A stretch of DNA of 64,000 nucleotides. Origin: DASQDN01 sp963833675 (GTDB lineage Bacteria; Acidobacteriota; Terriglobia; Bryobacterales; Bryobacteraceae). This document shows positions 19,765 to 28,249 of the stretch, one piece after another. A program made the translations under genes and the position numbers. The DNA is taken from assembly GCA_963833675.1 (NCBI GenBank), contig CAWHYW010000035.1, positions 1 to 64,000 of the forward strand. Reading direction: 5' to 3'. The notes below the pieces were generated by a model. It worked only from the letters and a program-made list of their open reading frames with translations, was not told the origin of the DNA and did no database searches. Each line of letters starts with the position of its first letter. Within the stretch, counting starts at the first letter, position 1.

Positions 19765-21422
19765 TGTCGGCGCGAAATAGAAATGTCCTATCCGGAGCGA
19801 AGTAGAAAGGTCCGGTTCTGACCGGCGATTCTGGATGTGCATGTTATTTTGAAGCACCCGCGCGGGGTCGCGCCTGAGCGGGTGCCCAGAGCCGATGCGA
19901 CGGATGGCTCCGTGCGTGATCGGCGAGCCCTTCGATTTCGGTCGGAGGGCTTTTCCATTTTGCATCACGACGGTGAATCCCGAACAGAGGCTCTGGGCGT
20001 AAACGCGAAGATTGCCGGGCTGGGTTTGCCCGGCACTCCAAATTAGCTGTTGCGATTGGATTCGCGGATGGCTTGCCAGATCGGCTTGGGAGCGATCACC
20101 GGGTAGTCGCGCATCCAGCGGCTGCGGCCACCACGGTTGTGGTCTTTGCGCACAGGCTGGTGTGTTGGTGCGGGCTTGTCTTCCTGCTGGCGGGAGATCG
20201 AGGCGGAGATGTCGAGGTACGCGCCTTCATACCGCATGGCAAGGCTGCCGTCCAACCGTGCTTCAACTCGCACTTTCTGTCCCTTCATTGCCACCCGGAC
20301 ACTGGCTCGGGCAATCTGATACCGCTTGCGCTCAAACTGAATCGTGTAATCGGTTGCAATCGTGCGCATCTCGACACGGCTGAGCGTCGCCGCCAGGTTG
20401 TGCAGTTCGGTAAGGGATCGATGCGCGTCGGCCGTATTAGCCGGGGACACAGTGAACCGCTCGTCCCAGTCAGGCAGGAACTGTGTCTCGAGGCAAGCGT
20501 TCGCTGCCTCCAACGTGCACGCGCCGGCCAGGCGCAACTGCTTCACCAGCCGGTCCTGGGCTGTGTTGAAAAATCTCTCGATCCGTCCCTTGGCCTGCGG
20601 ACTGTGAGCCGAAATGCGCTCGATCCCCAACTCCGTCAAAGCACGAGTGATCTGCGTCGGCTGCATCCCCTCTTGCTCTGAGGCGTGCGAAGACTTGGGT
20701 GTGGTCTCGAACATCGCTGCCTTGTCCGTGTAGAAAGCCAGAGGCCGTCCATATCGCTCTAACCACTGCCACAATACCCGCATGTTTTCTTCCGCCGTGT
20801 CGTGCCGTACAAACCTGGCATGGACGCGGCTGGTCGCATCGTCGATCATCGCGATCAGATACAGACGCTCGCCACGTCCTTCGAGCCAATCGTGAATGCA
20901 CGTATCCCATTGCACCAACTCTCCAAAGCAGGCACGCCGCTCACGCCACTGGTGGATTGTCTCTACCTTACGTTTGCGGCTCTGCCACAGGCCGGCAGCG
21001 ATTAGCCATTTCCGGATTGTGTCGCGCCCAACTTTGATGCCCAGCACCTTACTGACGTGCTCGGCTGCGAAGGTCGGACCAAAGTCGCGGCACTCTTCAC
21101 GGCGCAGTTCCTCGATCGCACGCCGCTCCAAGTCACCGCTCGTCTTGCGGTTGGAGGCTCGTCCGCGAAGCCCATGGACTACCGCTACATCGCCCAGCTG
21201 CTTCAGACTCGTCACCAGCCGCCGTACCTGACGCTCGCTCAGCTTCAGATGCTCGGCCGCTTGCTTCTGCGTGATCTGCCTCCTGCTGACCTCATGCAAG
21301 ATCTTGAGGCGGTCCCGCTCTCTCTGGCTCATCGCCAACCTGTCCTCTCCCATCCAGACCCGAGTCTGTCAAGAGGACATTTCTATTTCGCGCTAACCGG
21401 ACATTTCTATTTCGCTGCGACA
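19765..21422. mobile_element. Complete ISNCY/IS1202-type insertion sequence, 1658 bp
   Basis: Bounded by imperfect terminal inverted repeats of about 24 bp: both ends start TGTCG and share GCGAAATAGAAATGTCC with two mismatches between (left 19765-19788; right ends at 21422). Each end also has a second, subterminal copy of the same GCGAAaTAGAAAtGTCC word: at the right end it is exact and in the same orientation as the terminal copy (about 21375-21391), at the left end it carries two changes (about 19796-19812). One transposase fills the element. A perfect 15-bp target duplication flanks it. Long duplications are a known trait of the IS1202 (formerly ISNCY) group. Intact ends, frame and duplication imply a recent insertion. 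Confidence 0.9.
20043..21332 (-). CDS. ISNCY/IS1202-family DDE transposase
   Basis: About 429 residues from MSQRERDRLK (an in-frame start at 21353 adds seven codons). Helix-turn-helix N-terminus: ITQKQAAEHLKLSERQVRRL, followed by GLRGRASNRK, characteristic of this transposase group. The rve integrase core supplies the DDE set: Asp in VQWDTCIHDW, Asp in AFYTDKAAMF and Glu in KGRIERFFNTAQDRLV. The C-terminal domain includes YTIQFERKRYQIA. Length is full for the family and no frameshift is present, so it is likely active. Transcribed toward the left end of the element, that is, in the same direction as the downstream sigma and kinase genes, which could receive read-through. Confidence 0.92.
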   Translation of the reverse strand: MSQRERDRLKILHEVSRRQITQKQAAEHLKLSERQVRRLVTSLKQLGDVAVVHGLRGRASNRKTSGDLERRAIEELRREECRDFGPTFAAEHVSKVLGIKVGRDTIRKWLIAAGLWQSRKRKVETIHQWRERRACFGELVQWDTCIHDWLEGRGERLYLIAMIDDATSRVHARFVRHDTAEENMRVLWQWLERYGRPLAFYTDKAAMFETTPKSSHASEQEGMQPTQITRALTELGIERISAHSPQAKGRIERFFNTAQDRLVKQLRLAGACTLEAANACLETQFLPDWDERFTVSPANTADAHRSLTELHNLAATLSRVEMRTIATDYTIQFERKRYQIARASVRVAMKGQKVRVEARLDGSLAMRYEGAYLDISASISRQQEDKPAPTHQPVRKDHNRGGRSRWMRDYPVIAPKPIWQAIRESNRNS

Positions 21423-21437
21423 GTTTACTCCCCACGC
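21423..21437. repeat. Right copy of 15-bp target-site duplication
   Basis: GTTTACTCCCCACGC directly after the right terminal repeat; identical to 19750-19764. Confidence 0.9.
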
Positions 21438-21594
21438 GAAAAAAATTGCAAAACCTTCGATACAATCCGCAGGCCCGCTCTCCCATTACCGGGTGAATCC
21501 GTTGGGATCGCGTCGGGGACGACGCAGCATGAGGCGGCAAAAATCAGCCTCTGGTGCAGTTCGGATCGAAACAAGACAGAAGGGGAGAAACGAA

Positions 21595-22494
21595 ATGATT
21601 TACCGTGACACTTGCTTAGCCGCCTCAGATTCCTTCGGCTCCGTGAGCCAGAAGACATGCCACAATTCACCGATCAGAATCGGCCTTGCGCTCGGCGGGG
21701 GCTTTGCGCGAGGCCTTGCTCATGCCGGTGTGCTGAAGGTACTCGAAGAAAGAAACATCCCCATACACTGCGTCGCCGGCGTGAGTGCCGGTTCGGTGGC
21801 GGCGGCTGCCTTCTCGAGCGGCGCCAGCGCCAGGGAGATTGCCGAGATTGGTTCGGCGATGCGGTTCAAAGACGTAGCAAGATTGGCCATCGGCCGTACG
21901 GGATTGGTCCGCACTGAGCGCATGGAGCTCTTTCTGCAAAAACTGCTGAAGCGCTTTCGATTTGAAGATATGCGTATTCCCCTCGGTATCGTTGCCACTG
22001 ATCTCGCGACCGGTCAGCCGGTCGTATTCCGTGACCGAGGCGAGGTGACCATCCCTGTGCGGGCCAGTTGCTCCTATCCGGGGCTGTTCCAGCCCGTTCA
22101 GGACGGCGCTCGGCTCCTTGTCGATGGCGCGATGAGCATGGCAGTGCCGTCGCTTGTGTGCCGCGCCCTCGGAGCCACTCACGTGATCTCCGTCAACCTG
22201 CCCTCACAGGGATGGAAATCGGCGGGCGCGAATGTTTTCAGCGTTGTCAACCGCTGCTTTCAAATTGTGCAATCTCGCACCGTCCGAGACTGTTGCTCTG
22301 CCTCGGACATTATCATCACGCCGGACGTTGGGTCCTTTGGTTGGAACGGGTTCGGTAAGGCGGATGAACTGATTCGCGCCGGCGAAAAAGCGGCGCGTGA
22401 CGCCATAGCCACCATCGAAACCTGGATCTCCCCATCCCAGCCCGGCCCTGAGCTATTCCGAAGAGGGTACTACCCGGCCGTCTCGAAGAGCTAA
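21595..22494 (+). CDS. Patatin-like phospholipase (RssA type)
   Basis: 299-residue serine acyl hydrolase. Oxyanion loop GGGFARGLAHAG at about residues 34-45, nucleophile Ser64 in GVSAGS, and the dyad Asp in VDGAMSMAVP. No signal peptide, so probably cytoplasmic and acting on membrane lipids like RssA/NTE relatives. ATG at 21595 is preceded by AAGGGGAG six bases upstream, which decides it over the longer open frame starting at 21493. A possible -10-like TACAAT lies near 21461. Intact. The gene at 22525 follows after 30 bp and may be cotranscribed. Confidence 0.88.
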   Translation: MIYRDTCLAASDSFGSVSQKTCHNSPIRIGLALGGGFARGLAHAGVLKVLEERNIPIHCVAGVSAGSVAAAAFSSGASAREIAEIGSAMRFKDVARLAIGRTGLVRTERMELFLQKLLKRFRFEDMRIPLGIVATDLATGQPVVFRDRGEVTIPVRASCSYPGLFQPVQDGARLLVDGAMSMAVPSLVCRALGATHVISVNLPSQGWKSAGANVFSVVNRCFQIVQSRTVRDCCSASDIIITPDVGSFGWNGFGKADELIRAGEKAARDAIATIETWISPSQPGPELFRRGYYPAVSKS

Positions 22495-22524
22495 ACATTC
22501 AAATCGACAGCTAGGAGATTCATC

Positions 22525-23040
22525 ATGACAATAGACGAACAAGGCGTTCAGGCCATCCTGCAACAAATGGCAGCCGCATGGAATACTTCCGACAGCGCGG
22601 GCATCGCGGCGCTGTTTGCAGAGGATGCGAGCTTCATTCATCTTTATGGGGGGCAGTTGGACGGCGGCGTCGATCCAGTGCCGAACTACACACGAGACGT
22701 CAAAAAAGGTATCGCCCGGTGGGACGCCTACCTCCATGTCTCCGATCCGGATGCGCTCGCGGCAGAGTTCTCCTCGCGCAATGTCGAGTTTTCCGAACCG
22801 CTGAAAGATACCGATGATGGCTTGCGCGGATTCAAACTCAAGGACTCTGACGGCTACGTTTTGTTTTCGGCCGCCCTCGTTGATGAACGTATTTCAACTT
22901 GGGATCCATCTCGCCGAGTTTCTCTCGAGCCTGATCGATCAGTAGTGGGCCGCACTCGATTGCGAGGCCAGTTCGAACTCAGAGCGCACCCATACGGCAA
23001 GGACAGGGCCCCTGATCGGTATCGGCGATTTTTCAACTGA
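22525..23040 (+). CDS. Chimeric ORF: DUF4440/SnoaL-like N-terminus joined to VOC C-terminus
   Basis: Residues 1-45 (ILQQMAAAWNTSDSAGIAAL, then FAEDASFIHLYGGQLDG) are the first half of a SgcJ/EcaC-type DUF4440 steroid-isomerase-fold protein. Residues about 48-118 (PVPNYTRDVKKGIARWDAYL, HVSDPDALAAEFSSR, GFKLKDSDGYVLFSA) are the second half of a glyoxalase/VOC protein. The last 50 residues match nothing I know and look like out-of-frame read-through. Neither fold is complete, so the product is unlikely to be functional. Ribosome binding site TAGGAG before the ATG belongs to the DUF4440 part. Either a deletion fused two neighbouring genes or the assembly collapsed here. Confidence 0.7.
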   Translation: MTIDEQGVQAILQQMAAAWNTSDSAGIAALFAEDASFIHLYGGQLDGGVDPVPNYTRDVKKGIARWDAYLHVSDPDALAAEFSSRNVEFSEPLKDTDDGLRGFKLKDSDGYVLFSAALVDERISTWDPSRRVSLEPDRSVVGRTRLRGQFELRAHPYGKDRAPDRYRRFFN

Positions 23041-23069
23041 AGACTCTGGTGGAGCGGATTGGTAACTCA

Positions 23070-23393
23070 CTAGACCGAGTTAGCCGAGGTTACCTCCGCT
23101 AAAGCTCCGGCCGACGGTGCTTTGGGAGATCTGGTTGTTTTGGAAGACTTGGCTACTTTTCCTGCTTTACTGCTGACCTTCGGCTTCACGAGCGACGGGT
23201 TGAGCCTTGCCGGCGTGACCTGGTTGGTACGTATCAAATAACCACCTACCAGTCGCATCCTGATCTCGTTGCTGCCGGCATCTCGCACTCGCTGCTTGTC
23301 ATCATCCGGAGCGGCGGAATGCAGGAACTTGTCGATGTCGGAAGCTGTAATCGTCGCGACAATTCGGTCGAAGTTGGGGATCAGGGCCATCAC
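23070..23393 (-). CDS. Small hypothetical basic protein
   Basis: Up to 107 residues, unrecognised. The first half (FDRIVATITASDIDKFLHSA, IRMRLVGGYLIRTNQV) looks folded; the second half is a Lys/Ser/Pro-rich low-complexity tail (KVSSKAGKVAKSSKTTRSPK). Two adjacent start codons at 23393 and 23390. No membrane segment. Reads like a real small gene by composition but there is no family or strong ribosome binding site to confirm it. Confidence 0.4.
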   Translation of the reverse strand: MMALIPNFDRIVATITASDIDKFLHSAAPDDDKQRVRDAGSNEIRMRLVGGYLIRTNQVTPARLNPSLVKPKVSSKAGKVAKSSKTTRSPKAPSAGALAEVTSANSV

Positions 23394-24065
23394 TCATTGT
23401 ATCCGGTATCTTCCCAAGGTTGTCGTCGCGTCATCCTTCCCCTCCAGCACAGCCCAGCCGAATGTCCCAATGCGGCGGCCGACGGCTAAACCGCCGGGAA
23501 TGAGTCTCTGGCGGAAAGGGCTCGTTTACACAGCCGTCGGGCCGGTTCTCGGGAGATGATTACCGCATTTCAGTCGGCTCCAAAAGACAGTTGCATCGGC
23601 GCGCGCAGCCGCAGGCTTTCACGAGGTCTAGCGGGCATGTCGTCACCATCGCCGAAGTAAGCGCGCACTCATTTCCGAATTCAACGTCGAGAGTGGGGAA
23701 ACATCTGGTTACGTGGTTACGTGGGAGATAAGAGGAAATGTACTACCGTTCCTTACGTCGAGGACGTAGGCGCAGGCCGGGCGGCAGCGGCGCGCAATTT
23801 ACGCATGGCAGCCCTTCGAACTGCTCTGCGTTTCCGCGCACGATTGAAACGAGCTTTATCTCCACTGTGAGCAGACATGGTTTGCTGAGTGTAGCAGCAT
23901 TTCTGATATGGCGCTGGCTGGTTGGGAAAGATGATCGGTGGATGCTGCCATGAGTGAAGGTATTCACCGGATGCTGGCCGGCTTCCCAGGACACGGGACT
24001 TCCGCGAAAGCGACTACATTTCAACATAAGCGGAGCTTACGGATACGGCATCGCTGAAACCGGTT
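23394..24065. other. Long noncoding interval
   Basis: Nearly 700 bases with no supported gene. A tandem pair of 8-bp units GGTTACGT occurs at 23707-23722. No RNA gene or terminator was identified. Confidence 0.4.
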
Positions 24066-24524
24066 CTAAGAGATGTGCGAAGGGGCTGCAAGCTGGAGAG
24101 CGAGCACTTGACGATCAGCAGCTTCCGCAAAACCGACCCGGCGATAGACCGCCTGTGCTGGAGCGTTGTCCGGACTGACCTCAACCGTCATAGCTCGGAT
24201 ACCAGCACTCTCGCAAAATCCTCGTAGTTCCAGTAGGGCAGCCGTGCTGAGGCCTTTGTTGCGCCAACCCGGCCTTACATAGAGATCATCCAGGCAGGCC
24301 ACGAAGCCGCCGTATTCCATTGCATACCTCAGGGCTACCACGATATGCCCAACGTTGCGATGCTCTTCCTGGATGATCCACACATATCCGAGACGTTCAT
24401 CGACGAGCATAGCGGCAAAGGCGCTCGCCGCACGCTCATGGTCGAGGTCATAACCGGCTTCCGCATAGAACTCAGCCATCAGGCCAACCAGTAGTGGGAC
24501 GTCATTGCGATTCGCTCGTCTCAT
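24066..24524 (-). CDS. GNAT-family N-acetyltransferase
   Basis: 152 residues starting MRRANRNDVPLLVGLMAEFY. GNAT core: FVACLDDLYVRPGWRNKGLS (beta4 and acetyl-CoA pyrophosphate loop, R-x-x-G form) and VSPDNAPAQAVYRRVGF (beta5/alpha4). Full length, intact frame. The substrate cannot be told; similar proteins are annotated as generic acetyltransferases. ATG at 24524. Monocistronic, no regulatory signal seen. Confidence 0.82.
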   Translation of the reverse strand: MRRANRNDVPLLVGLMAEFYAEAGYDLDHERAASAFAAMLVDERLGYVWIIQEEHRNVGHIVVALRYAMEYGGFVACLDDLYVRPGWRNKGLSTAALLELRGFCESAGIRAMTVEVSPDNAPAQAVYRRVGFAEAADRQVLALQLAAPSHIS

Positions 24525-24700
24525 GTCAGTAATTCCCGTCGCAGTCGATCGGAAAACTCAATCATCATTGCAGTTGCGATTCCGGCTTGTGAGGACCTAT
24601 CCGGCGGGGTTCGTGAAAACGAATCCACTTCCGCCTTGCCGATGAACGGAACACCTACCGGACATTGAAGTAGAGTCATCCGAGTTGTTGCCGCGGTTTG

Positions 24701-25104
24701 TTACCCCGGCTGGCGTGGATCATCGATCAAACCTCCGCGATGAGCTTGCTCGGTTTCTTCTCTTTGCACGACGCAGAAGAGATTGTCGTCAGGATCGGCC
24801 AACACAACGAAGTCATCCCCGGGTCTGTATCGCCATGGATACCGAATGGCTCCCAGCGATAGTAGGCGTCCAACTTCATTTTCCTGATCGCTCGTGTAGA
24901 GGTCCAGGTGAAGTCGGCTCCTTTTGCCTTTGCGCCTTTCAGGATGCTGGTCCAAGGAAATGTTCGGTCCTCTGCCGAGCGGGTCCTGTAGCACCACCCA
25001 TCCACCCTTTGCTGGCGCTCTGGGGACGTAATGGAGTGCGCTTGCCAGAATGCCAACATCCTGTCGAACTCATAACAGCGGATCACAATCGAGCCGACTC
25101 TCAT
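24701..25104 (-). CDS. VOC / glyoxalase-like domain protein, one frameshift
   Basis: Single vicinal-oxygen-chelate domain protein of about 134 residues. N-terminus VGSIVIRCYEFDRMLAFWQ; after a shift near 25045 the other frame gives ALHYVPRAPAKGGWVVLQDP, then GPNISLDQHPERRKGKRSRL, HLDLYTSDQENEVGRLLSLG and DDFVVLADPDDNLFCVVQ, the classic Glyoxalase_6 pattern. Metal-binding His/Glu sets vary in this subfamily, so enzymatic activity is uncertain. Homologues are usually uncharacterised. Intact apart from the shift. Confidence 0.78.
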
Positions 25105-25245
25105 ACCATAGCCTATAGACTAAAAACCCTCGCTGCGAGGATCGGATCCTGCATCGTCCGGTAGGAACATCACCGAACAATGAACTTGGATGTGGACGGA
25201 CGGCGCGCAAACCAGAACTTGATCAGGCAACAATGCAGATCGATG

Positions 25246-25806
25246 TTAGAGCTGGACAAGCACAACTCCGGTGAGGACGCCGAGCGCCAGCCCAACGATT
25301 AGCTCGTGAACGCGGTGACGTGCAAGGGCGATGCGCGACCAGAAGACCAGTGGAACTACGGCGATGAGCGCATAGCCGACCCACGAACCGAGTAGGGACA
25401 AGGTCGTGGCGGTCAGAGCAGTAAAGGCCACGTGCAGCGAGAGTTTGATCCAGCGAGTGAGGAGAGCAGCGAGTAGAAGAAACACCCCAGTGACGAGCAT
25501 GCCCTGGACGAGGAACGAATGCGGGTCCTTAAGACGTAGCCAACCAAGCGCAGCAACCATTCCGGCAAGAGCAACCACAAACAGAACCGGTCGCTCGGAT
25601 GGATTCGAGGCGTCAACATTCGACCATCGCCCGCAACGCACCTGTCGGAACATGAGCACTGCGATCGGGATAACGATGAGAGCAACGAGGAGCACCGACT
25701 GGACGGCATGGCCCGACGATTGGCGCATCGCAGGCACGGCAACCAGCATCGCAATCATGGCAAAAGGGTGCGCAAGGATCGAGACCCACCGGGCAAGCTG
25801 TTTCAT
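25246..25806 (-). CDS. PAP2-like membrane phosphatase family protein
   Basis: 186 residues with about six membrane segments. Motifs at the expected spacing of the PAP2 superfamily: SLHVAFTALTATTL resembles the central SGH motif (Gly replaced by Leu), and WSRIALARHRVHELIVG resembles SRxxxxxHxxxD with Glu for Asp. The first KxxxxxxRP motif is only weakly represented by NPSERPVLF. These substitutions make phosphatase activity uncertain. Starts 7 bases after the decayed gene at 25813, possibly once an operon with it. Confidence 0.65.
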   Translation of the reverse strand: MKQLARWVSILAHPFAMIAMLVAVPAMRQSSGHAVQSVLLVALIVIPIAVLMFRQVRCGRWSNVDASNPSERPVLFVVALAGMVAALGWLRLKDPHSFLVQGMLVTGVFLLLAALLTRWIKLSLHVAFTALTATTLSLLGSWVGYALIAVVPLVFWSRIALARHRVHELIVGLALGVLTGVVLVQL

Positions 25807-25812
25807 TGCACG

Positions 25813-26398
25813 TTACGAAGCGTTCCCGCACTTCACAAGAGGGCCGACAGAATGACATGATCGACCATGTGAGACTCTCAGCACGACACCAAACTGCCAC
25901 GCCGGATATTCGGCCAGACTGTTGACTACTCGATATCCGTCGAGATGATGAATTCCCATAGCGGCGATAAAGCGGATTGGCGTAATCGCCAGCGCAGCAC
26001 CTCCATAGAACGGAGGAGGGCCCCGTGTGGTCTCCCAGCGTACAGCAATCTGCATGCTTCCGCCAGAGGTCTGGACGTGTAACGCCCTCGCCGCTGAGGT
26101 GAACGGCATCGGCGTCTGGAGATCCCATTCGCGATGCCGACATATCGTTCCTAATCCGCGACAATCTGCGGGCGCGCTGGTCAATGTCACGATTGAACTC
26201 CAGAGCAGCCATTGTCTTCGGGATGCTTCGCAGCGTCCGGATCCTGGTATGCCCGCTCCCAAAGATCAAGCGCATCCGTGCGGTGCCCGGCTGTCCAGGA
26301 CTCGTGAGCCATACGCACAGAGTCTTCCCAGTTTTGATCAGCCGCAAATCCCGGCGCCGCTACCCACAAGATCACTGCACTGCAACGAGCCGTTTCAT
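25813..26398 (-). pseudogene. Degraded secreted hypothetical protein
   Basis: ATG at 26398 (MKRLVAV) leads after a one-base shift to a good signal peptide and mature N-terminus (VILWVAAPGFAADQNWEDSV, then AHESWTAGHRTDALDLWERA, TPR-like). A further shift near 26230 is needed; the most protein-like downstream frame contains MQIAVRWETTRGPPPFYGGA and GIHHLDGYRVVNSLAEYPAW, ending at 25813. No family recognised beyond a possible single TPR. The parts outside these segments do not align to anything known to me, so boundaries are approximate. Confidence 0.4.
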
Positions 26399-26568
26399 AT
26401 GGGCTCCAATGCTTCCAGCCGAGATTACGGAGGACTGGCGCTCTGTCACTCGCTCGGCATGCTGTCCGAGCCCGAATCTACTCACAATTTCTTCTGATGA
26501 ACCTTCTGAATCAACTGCCCCAGGTAAGCACAACCCGGAAGAAAGAGGCTTAAAAACCGCCGGCATCC

Positions 26569-27130
26569 TCACGGCATCGGTAAAGCCACCGTGTCGCTGC
26601 CATGGTCCTCTATGCTCGTCGCGCGTCCGACAACGACCGTTTTCGTGGCGCCTGTGTCCAGAAAAACGTTGGCAACGGATGGTTAGACACCGGTCGAATG
26701 ATTCGAGACGAATGTATTGTTCCCCGGAGTTGCTCCGCTTTGACAAAATCGCATGAGCGCGGCGGCAGGCGTTCCCGGATCCTGTTGTTCAGCATCGCGT
26801 TGCCCTGAGCGGGCCCGCCAATTTGAATCGCACTATTCGAAGCGAAGATTGCGTCATCGGTAGCAGACATGAATATGTCGTTCTCGACAATCATTCCGCC
26901 CGCCTACGGCGGCAATGGCGATGCCTGCGCGAATTCTCCTTCTGGTGGCAACCCGCGAGGCGTTGCTGAGCGGAATCGCGATTGCCGGCGGCCGTGTCCA
27001 CTCGCCGGATCGGGCACGCTCATATTTGCCGCCGCCTGGAGTTGCCGGACTTCGTCTTTGTTGCTGCTGCAGCGTTTGCCGGTGACTGCATCGCCGTGGT
27101 CCCGTAAACCGCGATCGAGCCGAGGTTAAT
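26569..27130 (-). pseudogene. Right-handed beta-helix (NosD-like) protein remnant
   Basis: The piece NMIVENDIFMSATDDAIFAS-like (about 26820-26890), followed by GPAQGNAMLNNRI and, in a second frame, QSGATPGNNTFVSNHSTGV then PSVANVFLDTGATKTVVVG, has the asparagine-ladder look of parallel beta-helix repeats found in secreted polysaccharide-related proteins. An in-frame TAA interrupts the C-terminal piece (between STGV and PSVAN), and the N-terminal half is spread over several frames. Stop at 26569. No catalytic assignment possible. The nonsense codon, which is not an indel, favours true decay. Confidence 0.5.
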
Positions 27131-27192
27131 TGAGGGCTTCTCGAAGGAGCCGAGGCGCTGCAGAATAACGCACGGCAGCGCCTCCACATGCA

Positions 27193-27903
27193 CTAGTGAT
27201 TAACTACCAGCCGATACCCCATGTTCTGCAAACGAACAAGTTCCCCAACACCCGCTGGGGTCTCGATTACCCCGGGCAAGAAATGCTGCCGGAATTCGGC
27301 GACTATTTGTTCAACGCTTTTTTGGTCTGGGTTGCGACCACTCGCGCTTGCCGAACTGGCGAGGGCATGGGTCGATTGGTGGCAAGCGAGGAACAACACC
27401 CGGCGGCGTTGCAGACCTTCAATGCTCGTGTCATCAAAGAAAGGGTGACTGCGTTCCGCGGGTTGCCGCCCCGGAGTTAACGTCGTATGCGCGACCGGGC
27501 TGGCCGAGAATATGTTGCGTGTGGCTGGCTCGTTCGTTTGAGGGTCACGAACGCCCAGCGCTTCGCCGAACCGGTACTTCTCCCAAATGAAGTCGTCGAA
27601 CGTCGCAGGAGTCGCTGACGAGTACGCCTGCACAACGACTTGAATCTCATCTGCCGCAATGTCGTACGAGAACTGAAAGCCGTTTAGACTGTTTCGAATG
27701 TTTGCGAAAATTAGTGTATTCGCGATATTTGGCCACTCATAGACCTGTTTCGCCCGGGCGCTCCGGTTGACGATGGCTTCGTAGTCCTGAAAACGGTAGC
27801 TTGGGTCACCGGGACGCAGATCGTGTCCCCATGCTGAAGTGTGACGGACGACGGCGCCACCGAGCATCGTCATGATTGTGCGCCGGCTAAGTTGACTCGA
27901 CAT
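27193..27903 (-). CDS. Putative Tat-exported protein with DsrE-like C-terminus
   Basis: 236 residues. The N-terminus SSQLSRRTIMTMLGGAVV is twin-arginine-like, followed by a soluble domain. The C-terminal part, RRVLFLACHQSTHALASSAS and VEQIVAEFRQHFLPGVIETP then AGVGELVRLQNMGYRLV, resembles secreted DsrE-like proteins (LxC near the start of the domain and the closing PAGV...QxxGxxxV). The function of these proteins is unknown. Intact frame, start at 27903. Divergent from the sigma gene at 28250, with a 346-bp gap between. Confidence 0.65.
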   Translation of the reverse strand: MSSQLSRRTIMTMLGGAVVRHTSAWGHDLRPGDPSYRFQDYEAIVNRSARAKQVYEWPNIANTLIFANIRNSLNGFQFSYDIAADEIQVVVQAYSSATPATFDDFIWEKYRFGEALGVRDPQTNEPATRNIFSASPVAHTTLTPGRQPAERSHPFFDDTSIEGLQRRRVLFLACHQSTHALASSASASGRNPDQKSVEQIVAEFRQHFLPGVIETPAGVGELVRLQNMGYRLVVNH

Positions 27904-28249
27904 GTGTCATCCTTTCGTATAACAATTCCCAACTGGCAACAGACCACAAGGCCACAGTTCGTTCCCGTAGTTGGTCGGGCTCTCTGTCTCCGTGGTTTCT
28001 GTACCGGGCCCGATTTCAGGAACTGTGTTTCGGCACGGCAGCGAAACCACGAACGCCTTACGGAATCCGGAAGCAATCAGCTGGAGCGAACGATTGCCGC
28101 GCCACCGCAGTTGTGAAACAATACGTTGGCCTCGGCCCGTTCTCGTGACGCTGATTCGCATCGCAGGTTCCCCTTCGGCAGATGTGGCGCGATTTCGACG
28201 CGGAAACTCTAACGTGAGCCCAAAATTCTTTTGGCAGTAAGATTTCAGG
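27904..28249. other. Divergent intergenic region
   Basis: Separates the minus-strand DsrE-like gene from the plus-strand sigma gene. A minus-strand open frame (27907-28161) lacks any family pattern and is not called. Presumably contains promoters of both flanking genes; none is identified with confidence. Confidence 0.35.

Noticed and set aside
19738..19968. Longer N-terminus for the ECF sigma factor
   Set aside because: Codons beyond 19764 are read from the end of the insertion sequence (it yields GHFYFA, the translated inverted repeat), so it is not native coding sequence.
23743..24027. Minus-strand open frame in the long noncoding interval
   Set aside because: No start signal or family pattern, and it contains mixed-composition sequence with a tandem 8-mer.
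27907..28161. Minus-strand open frame upstream of the DsrE-like gene
   Set aside because: Lies in the presumed divergent promoter region and shows no recognisable domain.
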